Positions 18,490 through 27,105 of a stretch of 64,000 bases of DNA are shown here, piece after piece. The DNA comes from an uncultured Agrobacterium sp. Its GTDB lineage: Bacteria > Pseudomonadota > Alphaproteobacteria > Rhizobiales > Rhizobiaceae. Numbering within the stretch: position 1 is the stretch's first letter; every line of letters begins with the position of its first letter. Position numbers and translations under genes: made by a program. The notes under the pieces were generated by a model. The model saw only the letters and a program-made list of their open reading frames with translations, searched no databases and had not been told where the DNA came from. The stretch spans positions 186,001 through 250,000 of the forward strand of contig CAJYTK010000011.1 in NCBI GenBank assembly GCA_913777615.1. Reading direction: 5' to 3'.

Positions 18490-19572
18490 CAGTGCGGCCT
18501 GCTTGTTCGTATCAGTGACGGACATCGCCGCTTCGCATCGAAGCAGCATGCCATAAAGATCGCGCGGCTCGTCCGGATCGGCGAGAAGGTCCAGTTCATC
18601 GAACAGGCCGGTTTCCATCAGTTTGGAGCGCACATAGCGCAGCGCTGAAAAGTCCTCGATGGCAAAGCCGACACTATCGAAAAGCGTGATCTGTCGCTCA
18701 TCTGTGCGACCGGCAGTCCTGCCCCCCATAACCTGCCACAGTTCAACGACCGGATGATCCACGTCCAGTTGCTGGATTTCGCCCTCGATGCGAGTCTGCG
18801 GCGGATACTCGACGAAGATATCCGAGCGCAGCAGAATATCGCGGTGTAATTCCGTCTTGCCGGGACAATCGCCCCCAATTGCGTTGATGTGAACCCCCGG
18901 GCCGACCATGTTATCCGTCAAGATCGTGGCATACTGCTTATCTGCGGTAACCGTGGTGATAATATCGGCGCCCTCGACAGCCTGCTCGGCACTGTCACAG
19001 ATCGTGATCGAGAAGCCCAACCCGCGTAGATTGGCCTCGCATTTGCGGCTGGCATAGAGGTCGATGTCATAAAGTCGCAAATGATCTATACCGAGAATTG
19101 CCTTGAACGCGCGCGCCTGAAACTCGCTCTGTGCACCATTGCCGATGATGGCCATGGACCGCGCATCCGCTCTTGCCAGATGCCTTGCGGCAACCGCCGA
19201 GGTGGCAGCCGTTCTAAGCGCTGTCAGGATCGTCATCTCGGACAGGAGCATCGGGTAGCCGTTGCCGACATCGGAAAGAACGCCGAAAGCCGTAACCGTC
19301 TGGCGACCCTCACGGGCGTTCTTCGGATGGCCGTTCACGTATTTGAAGCCGTAAAGCGTGCCGTCACTCGTCGGCATAAGCTCGATCACGCCCTCGCGTG
19401 AGTGAGAGGCAACACGTGGTGTCTTGTCGAAGCTCTCCCATCGCAGAAAATCCTCTTCGATGACGTCCGCGAGTTCACGCAGGAAGGTATCGATACCCAC
19501 TTTCAGCACCAGCCTCATCATATGGTCGACGCTGACGAAAGGAACGACGTTGAGTTTTGCCATAGCGGTCAT
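18484..19572 (-). CDS. ocd: Ornithine cyclodeaminase
   Basis: A 362-residue cytosolic NAD-dependent enzyme converting L-ornithine to L-proline and ammonia. Features: ELMPTSDGTLYGFKYVNGHP (substrate site), LRTAATSAVAARHLAR, the dinucleotide loop IGNGAQSEFQARAF near residue 150, and GGDCPGKTEL with the catalytic Asp. The start at 19572 has a GGAGGAAAGG site. It lies 13 bp downstream of the arginase gene. Arginine to ornithine plus urea, then ornithine to proline, is the pathway used by agrobacteria and rhizobia to feed on arginine and opine-derived ornithine. Regulation by the divergent Lrp-type gene is likely. Confidence 0.94.
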   Translation of the reverse strand: MTAMAKLNVVPFVSVDHMMRLVLKVGIDTFLRELADVIEEDFLRWESFDKTPRVASHSREGVIELMPTSDGTLYGFKYVNGHPKNAREGRQTVTAFGVLSDVGNGYPMLLSEMTILTALRTAATSAVAARHLARADARSMAIIGNGAQSEFQARAFKAILGIDHLRLYDIDLYASRKCEANLRGLGFSITICDSAEQAVEGADIITTVTADKQYATILTDNMVGPGVHINAIGGDCPGKTELHRDILLRSDIFVEYPPQTRIEGEIQQLDVDHPVVELWQVMGGRTAGRTDERQITLFDSVGFAIEDFSALRYVRSKLMETGLFDELDLLADPDEPRDLYGMLLRCEAAMSVTDTNKQAALS

Positions 19573-19585
19573 GATCCTTTCCTCC

Positions 19586-20506
19586 TCACCCCGCACGCGT
19601 GGGCCGATCGAGAACACGCTTGCCCATCAGGCTTGCGGTCAAATCCACCATAAGGGTTGCGGTGCGCCCACGCTCATCCAGAAACGGGTTGAGCTCGACG
19701 AGATCGAGGCTGCTGACGAGACCGCTATCGTGCAGCATCTCCATCACCAGATGCGCCTCGCGGAAGGTCGCCCCGCCGGGCACCGTGGTGCCAACTGCTG
19801 GCGCAATCGACGGATCGAGAAAATCGACATCGAAGCTGACATGCAGCATCCCGTTGGCAGCCTCGACCCTGGCAAGGAAATCTCTGAGCAGGACCGCCAC
19901 GCCATGCTCGTCGATCATGCGCATGTCATGCACTGTAACACCGGAATCCTTGAGCGCCGCGCGCTCGGCCGGATCGACGCTTCGAATTCCGATCATGCAG
20001 ACATTGCCCGGATCGACGGGGTGTGTGAGCGGCGGGAAATACCCTTCAAAACCAGTTCTGCCGGTGTAATAGGCGACAGGTGTGCCATGCAGATTACCGC
20101 TACGTGTCGTTTCAAGCGTATGAAAATCGGTATGCGCATCCAGCCAAAGAACGAAGAGCGGACGTCCTTGCTCGGTAGACCGGCGCGATAGCCCGGCAAC
20201 CGTGCCGGCAGAAAGCGCGTGGTCGCCGCCAAGGAAAATCGGCATGGCGTCCGCGCTTTCCCGATAGGCGGCTTCAATCAGCGTTTCGCTCCAGGCGACT
20301 GTCTCAGACAAATGATGTACGGCCGCGTTCGGATGCTGAAGATCGCGCAAGGGTGCGGGCGCCACATTGCCAAGATCGGCAACATGATGCCCTAGCTCTT
20401 CAAGCGCGGCTTTCAAGCCGGCAATGCGCAGAGCACTCGGTCCCATCTCGCATCCCAACTGCCCTGCACCAATCTGCAGAGGCACTCCGATCAACTTGCA
20501 GTTCAT
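19586..20506 (-). CDS. Arginase
   Basis: A 306-residue ureohydrolase cleaving L-arginine to ornithine and urea with a binuclear Mn centre. All metal motifs are visible: GGDHALSAG, DAHTDFHT and SFDVDFLDPS. The N-terminal LIGVPLQIGAGQLGCEMGPSALR is characteristic of arginase rather than agmatinase. The start at 20506 has GGAGA upstream. It is first in an arginase-ornithine cyclodeaminase operon, divergent from an Lrp-type regulator across about 130 bp. Confidence 0.95.
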   Translation of the reverse strand: MNCKLIGVPLQIGAGQLGCEMGPSALRIAGLKAALEELGHHVADLGNVAPAPLRDLQHPNAAVHHLSETVAWSETLIEAAYRESADAMPIFLGGDHALSAGTVAGLSRRSTEQGRPLFVLWLDAHTDFHTLETTRSGNLHGTPVAYYTGRTGFEGYFPPLTHPVDPGNVCMIGIRSVDPAERAALKDSGVTVHDMRMIDEHGVAVLLRDFLARVEAANGMLHVSFDVDFLDPSIAPAVGTTVPGGATFREAHLVMEMLHDSGLVSSLDLVELNPFLDERGRTATLMVDLTASLMGKRVLDRPTRAG

Positions 20507-20638
20507 CGCTATCTCCAGCTTTCCAAACCTTGAGACATGACACCACATCAAGGTGGCAGAATGAACAGCACTGATTGGCAAATTTCTCCAATTGGCTTAC
20601 CATTATGTTCAATGAACCTGCCATATAAGGCTATCCGT

Positions 20639-21076
20639 ATGGATCATCTCGACGAAAAGCTCATCACCCTTCTGCGCCACAACGGCAGACGGAGTATATC
20701 GGACCTTGCGGTTGAAACCGGCGCTTCGCGCGCCACCATCCGCGCTAGAATGGAAAAGCTGGAGCAAAACGGCGCGATCATCGGCTACACCGTGATCCTT
20801 CGGGCGGATGCAGTAGAGAATGCCGTGCGCGGCATCATGATGATCGAGATCGAAGGACACGTCACCGACCGCGTCATCCGCGCCCTTGGCGGCATCTCAG
20901 AGGTTTCCGAAATCCATTCCACCAACGGGCGATGGGATCTGATCGTCGAACTGAGCGCGGCAACGCTAAGCGAATTCGACGCTGTGCTGCGCCGCATACG
21001 CCTTGTTCCCGGCATCACCGGCAGCGAGACCAGCCTGATCCTTTCGACACAAAGGTCCACGAAAGCGAGACTTTGA
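20639..21076 (+). CDS. Lrp/AsnC family transcriptional regulator
   Basis: A 145-residue regulator beginning MDHLDEKLITLLRHNGR, the standard N-terminus of Lrp proteins. The winged helix-turn-helix follows (ISDLAVETGASRATIRARMEKLEQNGAI). The C-terminal RAM domain (GIMMIEIEG to ITGSETSLIL) binds amino acids and drives oligomerisation. It is divergent from the arginase/ornithine cyclodeaminase genes, so it is probably their arginine- or ornithine-responsive activator (compare PutR and ArcR). Upstream in-frame ATGs at 20612 and 20537 give extensions not typical of the family. Confidence 0.92.
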   Translation: MDHLDEKLITLLRHNGRRSISDLAVETGASRATIRARMEKLEQNGAIIGYTVILRADAVENAVRGIMMIEIEGHVTDRVIRALGGISEVSEIHSTNGRWDLIVELSAATLSEFDAVLRRIRLVPGITGSETSLILSTQRSTKARL

Positions 21077-21117
21077 TACGGCCGAAGAATAAGCTTTGGG
21101 AAAAATGCATTTTTCGG

Positions 21118-21145
21118 CTTGCATAGCGAACCAAATCATCTATAT
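21118..21145 (+). promoter_or_regulatory. Predicted sigma-70 promoter of tRNA-Gln
   Basis: CTTGCA (21118-21123) and CTATAT (21140-21145), 16 bases apart, resemble the rhizobial housekeeping consensus CTTGAC-N17-CTATAT. They lie 41 bases before the mature tRNA 5' end, which places the start of transcription around 21152. Confidence 0.55.
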
Positions 21146-21185
21146 GACGACCCACCAAACGAAAGCGCCCGGCGCTCTTCGAAGT

Positions 21186-21259
21186 TGGGGAATAGTTCAA
21201 TGGTAGAACAGCGGACTCTGACTCCGTCGATCTTGGTTCGAATCCAGGTTCCCCAGCCA
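21186..21259 (+). tRNA. tRNA-Gln (anticodon CTG), CCA encoded
   Basis: A full cloverleaf can be drawn. The acceptor stem is TGGGGAA with TTCCCCA, discriminator G and encoded CCA (21257-21259). The D arm contains AGTTCAATGGTAGAAC. The anticodon loop CTCTGAC reads CAG codons through CTG, and the T arm contains GGTTCGAATCC. The leading U-A pair is typical of bacterial tRNA-Gln. Its 3' part is the integration site for the accessory DNA that follows. Confidence 0.95.
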
Positions 21260-21336
21260 ATTCTCCCTAAAATGTCTTAATTCCTTGATTTTCCAGTCGT
21301 GCCGGATATCGTTTTGGCATCAATGGCGACCTGATG
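21240..21336 (+). repeat. att-like repeat copy A (tRNA 3' end plus flank)
   Basis: A 97-bp stretch starting in the T arm of tRNA-Gln and running past its CCA into flanking DNA. It recurs without gaps at 30808-30904 with five mismatches counted by eye, and in a more diverged form at 41657-41757. This is the arrangement left when a tyrosine-integrase element inserts at a tRNA 3' end: the original gene stays intact and copies mark the distal junctions. Confidence 0.85.
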
Positions 21337-21381
21337 CCCAGAACTGGTGCCCAGAGGTGATGCCCACGCGAAACAGACGCG

Positions 21382-21819
21382 ATGGACGAGCTTCCGGGAA
21401 AAGACAGGGCATTCGTCATGGCCGTCCGCCACGAAGTCGAGAATCTGATCCGCCGCGGAAACATCTTTTATTGGCGGCCACGCGTCCCGGCCGCTCTCAT
21501 CAACTGCGGTCCCGGTAGCCGCCTTTCACTCAGCCTTCATTGTTCCGACCATAGAAAGGCTCAGATGATTGGCCGGAAGCTCAACACGCGACTGGCCGAA
21601 TTGAAGTTGAACTCGAAGGAAATGATGTCCAAGCAACAGCTTCAGAAACTGTTCGAGCATGAGCGCGACAAGGAACTCGAGCGACTCGACGAGATCAATA
21701 TGCTTGCCAGGCGCAACGGCCGTGGCGGGGATGTCGAGGAGATGGAACTTGATCTCGAGGCCGGTTGGGCCTGTCAGCTCGTCGCGAAGTTCGGGCCAAG
21801 AGAACCAGGCTGCTTTTAG
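21382..21819 (+). pseudogene. Tyrosine integrase fragment, N-terminal arm only
   Basis: An open frame of 145 codons. RRGNIFYWRPRVPAALINCG, then SLSLHCSDHRKAQMIGRKLN and a charged helix (QLQKLFEHERDKELERL), match the N-terminal arm and start of the core-binding domain of phage-type integrases. The frame stops before any catalytic R-H-R-Y residue, and the ABM gene converges 35 bp later, so about two thirds of the enzyme is gone. It begins 45 bp inside att copy A, the usual place for the element's own integrase. A more decayed homologue lies after copy C. Confidence 0.75.
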
Positions 21820-21853
21820 CCTAATCAAGGAGGCCGGTGCCCTGAATGCTCGC

Positions 21854-22156
21854 TCATGTGGCCGGGTTGCCGATCATCCGCAGGTGTCGGATTTCGACCG
21901 GCTTTGCCAGCAGTCTGTCTATCTGCGATAGAAGCGGCACAAGATGCGGCATTTTCATGTGCTGGTCGAGGTCTTCCTGGCTCCTCCAGTTCTCGTAGAA
22001 AACGAAGACACAGTCATCGGCCGCGTCCACATGGAAATCATAGTTGATGCAGCCAACTTCCGCCCGCGTCGGAGCTACCTGATTACTGAGGATGGCCTGT
22101 AGTTCATCGCGGTATTCGGGACGGGCCTTTACTGTTCCGATAATGGTGACGGTCAT
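21854..22156 (-). CDS. Antibiotic biosynthesis monooxygenase (ABM) family protein
   Basis: A 100-residue dimeric alpha/beta barrel-type protein. VTIIGTVKARPEYRDELQAIL, INYDFHVDAADDCVFVFYENW and DQHMKMPHL are ABM/YgiN-like hallmarks. Members act as cofactor-free quinol monooxygenases or heme-degrading enzymes, or help sugar metabolism in undefined ways. It is the last gene of the six-gene sugar operon; its ATG overlaps the permease stop by four bases, so co-translation is likely. Role in the pathway is unknown. Confidence 0.85.
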   Translation of the reverse strand: MTVTIIGTVKARPEYRDELQAILSNQVAPTRAEVGCINYDFHVDAADDCVFVFYENWRSQEDLDQHMKMPHLVPLLSQIDRLLAKPVEIRHLRMIGNPAT

Positions 22157-23094
22157 GATGCTGTCTTCTTCTGGCTGAGGGCGACGGCCAGGATGATGAT
22201 GCCGCCGCGGGCGATCAACTGCTGGCTGAATTCCAGACCCATCAGAATGAGGCCGTTGTTGATAAGCCCGATCATCAAGGCCCCGACGATGGTACCGACC
22301 ACGGTACCCTTCCCGCCGAACAGGCTGGTGCCGCCAAGCACCGCCGCTGCGATGACCGAGAGTTCGTCACCCTCGCCAAGCTGGAAGCGGCCTGATTGCA
22401 GACGCCCTGCATACAGCATGCCTGCCAGAGCCGCCGCACAGGACGACATTACCAGAACCTTGAATTTGATGTTGCGGGTATCGATACCGGAATAGCGTGC
22501 AGCGGTTTCGCCGCCGCCGGTCGCGAGCACACGGCGACCAAATCCTGTGCGCCGCAGCACCATATGGCCGATGACGCCAAGCATGAGCATCCACACCAGC
22601 AGCACGGGAATCCGACCAAGATTGCCACCGCCGAACAGCCACGAATAGCCGGGCGAAAGGATCGGAACCGCAGCGGTCGCGGAAATCCACATGGCGACGC
22701 CCTTGGCGATGCCCATCATCGCCAGCGTCGTGAGAAAGGATGGAATGCCGACGCGCGTGGTCAGCCAGCCGTTGAAGGACCCGACCGCTAGACCTGTGGC
22801 AATCCCTGCCAGCACGCCTGCAAAAGGTCCGCCGACGGCTATCGCCATGGCGACGGTCACCGTCGTCAGGCCTGCCACCGCGCCGACCGAGAGATCGATC
22901 TCGCCCGCCGACAGCACGAAGGTGATGGCTATTGCCATGACAGCGATCATCGCCGTCTGGCGCACGATGTTGAGCAGATTGTTGGCTGTCAGGAAGCCCT
23001 TGTCGTTCAGCGTCACCGCGAACACGACAAAGATGGCGATGAAGCCGATATAAATGATGTTCTGGCGCCAGTTGGCGGCGAAAGCCTTAAGCAT
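22153..23094 (-). CDS. Sugar ABC transporter permease (RbsC/BPD_transp_2 family)
   Basis: A 313-residue inner membrane permease with eight to ten hydrophobic segments. The family motif FVLSAGEIDLSVGAVAGL and the cytoplasmic coupling loop GFGRRVLATGGGETAARYSGI are clear, as is LGGTSLFGGKGTVVGTIVGA. The ATG at 23094 overlaps the ATPase stop by eight bases. Together with the ATPase at 23087-24661 and the periplasmic protein at 25946-27067 it makes a CUT2-type importer. Confidence 0.93.
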   Translation of the reverse strand: MLKAFAANWRQNIIYIGFIAIFVVFAVTLNDKGFLTANNLLNIVRQTAMIAVMAIAITFVLSAGEIDLSVGAVAGLTTVTVAMAIAVGGPFAGVLAGIATGLAVGSFNGWLTTRVGIPSFLTTLAMMGIAKGVAMWISATAAVPILSPGYSWLFGGGNLGRIPVLLVWMLMLGVIGHMVLRRTGFGRRVLATGGGETAARYSGIDTRNIKFKVLVMSSCAAALAGMLYAGRLQSGRFQLGEGDELSVIAAAVLGGTSLFGGKGTVVGTIVGALMIGLINNGLILMGLEFSQQLIARGGIIILAVALSQKKTAS

Positions 23095-24661
23095 TGATCG
23101 TCTCCTGGGCTGCGAGCGCCCGCTGTATTTCGGTCTGGAGCTTTTGCTCCGCTGCCTGCAGGCGATGCGCCGGGTCGTCCACCGCCACTGCCGGATCGTC
23201 GAAAGCCTCGCGGGGAAGGTCCGAGTGAACGCGTCCATCCGCCATGACGAGAATGCGGTCGCAAGCGGTCAACAGTTCCGAAAGCTCCGAGGAGATCATG
23301 ATGATGGCCTTGCCGGAGGCGGCAAGATCCCGCACCAGACGAATGATCTCCGACTTCGAGCCTATGTCGATTCCGGCTGTCGGTTCGTCGAGAATGAGTA
23401 TGTCGGGATCTGTGGCCAGCCACTTGCCGATCACCACCTTCTGCTGGTTGCCGCCGGATAGCGTGGCCACCGCGTGGTCGCGGCTCGCCGTTTTGATCGA
23501 AAGCCGCGCAATCTGCCTGTCCGTGAGGTCGACCACGGCCTTGCGGTCGACCACACCGGCACGCGACAGCCGTTCGATGACCGCGAGCACCATGTTCGAT
23601 GCCACCGAATGCGCAGGAATAATGCCCTGGGTGGCCCGCGCCTCTGGAACCAGCGCCACGCCGTTGTCGATCGCATCGCCGGGCTTACGGATCGAGACCT
23701 CCCTGCCCTTGATGCTGATCGTGCCGCTTGCAGCAGGATCGATACCGGCGAGCAGCCGCGCAAGCGAAGACCGTCCAGAACCCAGAAGCCCGGCCAGGCC
23801 GAGGACTTCGCCGGCGTGGAGCGCGAAGGACACATGCTCAGGCTTGTGCGCACCGCTCAGATTGCTGACCTCCAGCAAGACCTTTCCCCTGACGGAAGAG
23901 CCGCGCACGACGTCCGAAAGTCCTTTCGAGCGCTTGCCGACGATATGCTCGATCATGGTGTCGATCGGCAGTTCGGAAAGCGGCGCGGTGACGACGTGCC
24001 GGCCGTCACGCAGAATGGTGGCGCGGTCGGCGATGCGGGCGATCTCGTCCATGCGGTGGCTGACATAGATGATTGCGACACCCTCGGCCTTCAGCTTTTG
24101 AAGGAAGACGAAGAGGCGTTCGACGTCGGAGACCGCGAGCGCCGTCGAGGGCTCGTCCAAAACGAGAACCTTCGCATCCTGCGAAATCGCCTTGGCGATC
24201 TCGGTCAACTGCTTCTGGCCGGCACCGAGATCGCCGACCAGGGCGCGGGGATCGACCGAGACCTCAAGCCGCGCAAAAAGTTCAGCGGCGCGGCGCTCCG
24301 CGTCCGCATCGTTGATCAATCCGGTGCCGGTGCGGCTTTCACGCGTCAGGAACACGTTCTGCGCCACCGTCAGCGTCGGGATAAGGCTCATTTCCTGGTA
24401 GTTCATGGCAATGCCGGCGTCACGTGATTCTTCCGGCGTGTGAGCCGTCAATGCGCGTCCGGCGACGACGACCGTGCCCTGATCAGGCCGATGAACCCCG
24501 TTCAGTATCTTCAGGATCGTGGATTTGCCAGCGCCGTTGCCGCCCAACAGGGCATGAACCTCGCCGGGCAACACCTCGAGATCGACGCCTTCAAGGGCGC
24601 GGACGCCCCCGAAGGATTTCGAAATGCCTGTCATCCGAACGGCTGCGGCGCTGTCGTTCAT
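23087..24661 (-). CDS. Sugar ABC transporter ATP-binding protein (RbsA/MglA type, double ABC)
   Basis: A 524-residue protein with two fused nucleotide-binding domains, as in CUT2 importers. The first has Walker A GGNGAGKST near residue 39 and LGAGQKQLTEIAKA as signature, then VLVLDEPSTAL. The second has a degenerate Walker A (LLGSGRSSLARLL) and an intact signature LSGGNQQKVVIGKWL with ILILDEPTAGID. The start at 24661 is favoured by GAGAAGG upstream and overlaps the preceding dehydrogenase stop (ATGA). Confidence 0.93.
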   Translation of the reverse strand: MNDSAAAVRMTGISKSFGGVRALEGVDLEVLPGEVHALLGGNGAGKSTILKILNGVHRPDQGTVVVAGRALTAHTPEESRDAGIAMNYQEMSLIPTLTVAQNVFLTRESRTGTGLINDADAERRAAELFARLEVSVDPRALVGDLGAGQKQLTEIAKAISQDAKVLVLDEPSTALAVSDVERLFVFLQKLKAEGVAIIYVSHRMDEIARIADRATILRDGRHVVTAPLSELPIDTMIEHIVGKRSKGLSDVVRGSSVRGKVLLEVSNLSGAHKPEHVSFALHAGEVLGLAGLLGSGRSSLARLLAGIDPAASGTISIKGREVSIRKPGDAIDNGVALVPEARATQGIIPAHSVASNMVLAVIERLSRAGVVDRKAVVDLTDRQIARLSIKTASRDHAVATLSGGNQQKVVIGKWLATDPDILILDEPTAGIDIGSKSEIIRLVRDLAASGKAIIMISSELSELLTACDRILVMADGRVHSDLPREAFDDPAVAVDDPAHRLQAAEQKLQTEIQRALAAQETINA

Positions 24662-25824
24662 CCCACCTTCTCCCATACACCCGACTCACCGGAGCGGATA
24701 AAAGCATCCGCGACAAGTTCGGTCAGCAGGCCGTCTTCAAAATTGGGGCTCGGCTGCTTGCCCTTCGCGATCGCCTGGAAGAAGTCGTAGCACTCGACGA
24801 TCTTCGTTTCCGAATATCCGATGCCAAGTCCCGGGATCGGCCAGAGACCGCCACCATAGGGGTGCGCCGGGCCGGTATACACGGTGCGGAAGCCGCGCGC
24901 ATCAGCCGGGTCGTCCGCAAACATGACCTGCAACTCGTCACGGCGTTCGTAGTTGAAGTGAATCGAGCCCTTTGTACCGTGGATTTCGAGCGTGATGAAA
25001 TTGTTGCGCCCATAGGCATTGCGGGTCGCCTCAAGGCTACCGATCGCACCATTGGCAAATTTCAGCATGGATACGACTTCGTCGTCCACATCCACGTCGC
25101 CACGTTCAGCGTCGGCCGCTTTTTCCGCCGCACCAAGTTTGTCGATACCGCCCTGTTGAAGCGGACGGGTCTTGTTGTAGGTCGTGGTCAGCGCGATGAC
25201 CTCCGCAATCGGCCCTGCCAGATAGTGCGCGAGATCGACCACATGGGTGCCGATATCGCCGACCGCGCCCGAGCCTGCGATCTTCTTCTGGAAGCGCCAG
25301 GAAAGCGGTGAATCCGGATCCGCCGACCAGTCCTGCAGATAGGTGCCACGGAAATTGAGGATGCGACCGATCCGACCCTCATCGATGTACTTCTTCGCCA
25401 GAGCAACGGCTGGGGTGCGACGGTAGTTGAAGGCCACCATGTTGATCACGCCGGCTTGTTTGACCGCTTCGGCCATGGCGCGGGCTTCTTCCACGGTGCG
25501 AGCCAACGGCTTCTCGCAGATGATATGCTTGCCGGCCTTTGCCGCCTCTATGGCGATCTCAGCATGGACATTGTTCGGCGTGCAGATATCGACAACGTCA
25601 ACATCCGGCCGGTTGACCGTGGCGCGCCAATCCGAGGAAGCTTCCTCGAAACCGAAGCGTTGGCGGGCTTCCTCGGCCATGCCGTCCGTCACATCCACTA
25701 CCACCTTGCGGTGCGGGATCGCCGGAGCCGGCCAAAAGAACATCGGCATAGCGGCATAGGCCATGGCATGCGCCTTGCCCATGAAGCCGCCGCCAATCAT
25801 GGCGACGTTCATCACTTTCGTCAT
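24658..25824 (-). CDS. Gfo/Idh/MocA family oxidoreductase
   Basis: A 388-residue NAD(P)-dependent sugar or inositol dehydrogenase. The Rossmann loop is AMIGGGFMGKAHAMAY (residues 8-23). HIICEKPLART carries the EKP motif with the catalytic lysine; GDIGTHVVDLAHY provides the second signature Asp/His. It probably oxidises the imported sugar or its derivative, with the isomerase at 27106 acting on the keto product. It is third in the operon, separated from the binding-protein gene by a hairpin. Confidence 0.92.
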   Translation of the reverse strand: MTKVMNVAMIGGGFMGKAHAMAYAAMPMFFWPAPAIPHRKVVVDVTDGMAEEARQRFGFEEASSDWRATVNRPDVDVVDICTPNNVHAEIAIEAAKAGKHIICEKPLARTVEEARAMAEAVKQAGVINMVAFNYRRTPAVALAKKYIDEGRIGRILNFRGTYLQDWSADPDSPLSWRFQKKIAGSGAVGDIGTHVVDLAHYLAGPIAEVIALTTTYNKTRPLQQGGIDKLGAAEKAADAERGDVDVDDEVVSMLKFANGAIGSLEATRNAYGRNNFITLEIHGTKGSIHFNYERRDELQVMFADDPADARGFRTVYTGPAHPYGGGLWPIPGLGIGYSETKIVECYDFFQAIAKGKQPSPNFEDGLLTELVADAFIRSGESGVWEKVG

Positions 25825-25906
25825 CGAGGTATCTCCTAATTTGGTGCAGCCACACGCTGCTCAACATGCCGGCAGGATCAGCGATCGCCTTACCGGGGCT
25901 CTCCTG

Positions 25907-25933
25907 GCGCGGCGCGGTTTTTCCGCACCGCGC
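25907..25933 (-). promoter_or_regulatory. Intercistronic hairpin after the binding-protein gene
   Basis: An 11-bp GC-rich stem (GCGCGGTGCGG with CCGCGCCGCGC on the minus strand, one wobble) and an AAAAA loop, 13 bp after the binding-protein stop. There is no U-run on the minus strand. Such hairpins often protect the upstream mRNA or cause partial termination, giving more binding protein than membrane components. Confidence 0.6.
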
Positions 25934-25945
25934 GCTATAAGCGAT

Positions 25946-27067
25946 TTAGTTGCCGAGGCTGGACTTGACGTTGGCGGTCGCTTCGGTCGAATAGACCGTC
26001 TTCCACGCATCTAGCAGGCTGTCGCGGGTGACAGGCAGAGCCGGCAGGGCGACGAAGGCTGGGGCTGTCTTGCCCAGAAGGGCATAGCCGGCAAGCTTGG
26101 CTTCCACGACGCCCGCATCATAGGGCCGCTGGGCGCCGAGGCCCTTGACGAAACTGTTCTGCGCCATCGAGATCGCCACGTTTTCGCCGAGGTCGATCGT
26201 GGTGATGATCAGGTCGTCTCGGCCGGCATTTCGCGCTGCGGCGATGACGCCTTCGGCGGGCACGTCCCAGACCGCCCAGATGCCCTTGACGTTCGGGTTG
26301 GACGTCAGAATTGCGCCGGCGGCCTTTTCTGCGTCACCGGAGAAATCCGGGCCGCCGATGCCCTGCTCGGCTACGATCTTGATATCGGGATAGTCCGACG
26401 CGATGGTTTTCTTGAAGGCGTCATAGCGCTGCTTGGTAACGAAGAAATCCGCAGCGTGGAACACCAGGCCGATATCGCCCTTTCCACCGAGTGCCTTTGC
26501 CATCAGATGGGCGGAAGCAACGCCATTACCGTAATTGTCGGCGGAGACGACGGAGACATAATCCTTGCCAGCCTTGAAGCCGGCAGGCACATTATCCATG
26601 AACACCAGCTTGGTGCCAGCGTCCGCTGCGGCCTTGTAGGCCGAGGCCGTCGAAGTCGGATCGGTTGGGATGGAAACGATGATATTCGGCTTCTGCGCCA
26701 TGATGGTTTCGAGGTCGGCCACCTGCTTTTCGGGCTTGAAGCCGGCATCCGTGACCGCAATGACCTTGATGCCCATGGCCGCGAACTGCGTCTGCAAGCC
26801 GTTGATCTGCGCGCGAGACCAGTCATTGCCGCCGTAATGCATGACGATGGCAGCCGTGGCACCCATTGCCTTGACCTTGGCAAGTTCCTCGGCGGTCAGC
26901 GAGACGCCGGAGGCGGGCGACGGGTCTTCACCCGACGGTCCCTTCGACAGCACCGATTCCTGCAGCTTGGCGAGCGCGGTATCGGGATCGGCGGCAAATG
27001 TCGGGGCCGCGATGGACAGCACTGCCGCGATGGCCGCGGAGCACAAAAGAATGCGTCTGGTAATCAT
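25946..27067 (-). CDS. Periplasmic sugar-binding protein of CUT2 ABC transporter
   Basis: A 373-residue periplasmic binding protein of the type-1 (LacI/RbsB-like) fold. The start at 27067 has GGGAGGAAA upstream and opens a clean Sec signal peptide (MITRRILLCSAAIAAVLSIA, cleavage after TFA). Fold markers: IVMHYGGNDWSRAQINGL, NIIVSIPTDPTS, VFMDNVP, GIWAVWDVPAEG and TTIDLGENVA. It delivers substrate to the permease and ATPase encoded downstream. A full-length relative without signal peptide is encoded at 29490-30494. Substrate unknown. Confidence 0.92.
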   Translation of the reverse strand: MITRRILLCSAAIAAVLSIAAPTFAADPDTALAKLQESVLSKGPSGEDPSPASGVSLTAEELAKVKAMGATAAIVMHYGGNDWSRAQINGLQTQFAAMGIKVIAVTDAGFKPEKQVADLETIMAQKPNIIVSIPTDPTSTASAYKAAADAGTKLVFMDNVPAGFKAGKDYVSVVSADNYGNGVASAHLMAKALGGKGDIGLVFHAADFFVTKQRYDAFKKTIASDYPDIKIVAEQGIGGPDFSGDAEKAAGAILTSNPNVKGIWAVWDVPAEGVIAAARNAGRDDLIITTIDLGENVAISMAQNSFVKGLGAQRPYDAGVVEAKLAGYALLGKTAPAFVALPALPVTRDSLLDAWKTVYSTEATANVKSSLGN

Positions 27068-27105
27068 GGTTTCCTCCCGTGGATGGGGCACAGCCCCGGT
27101 GGCCT

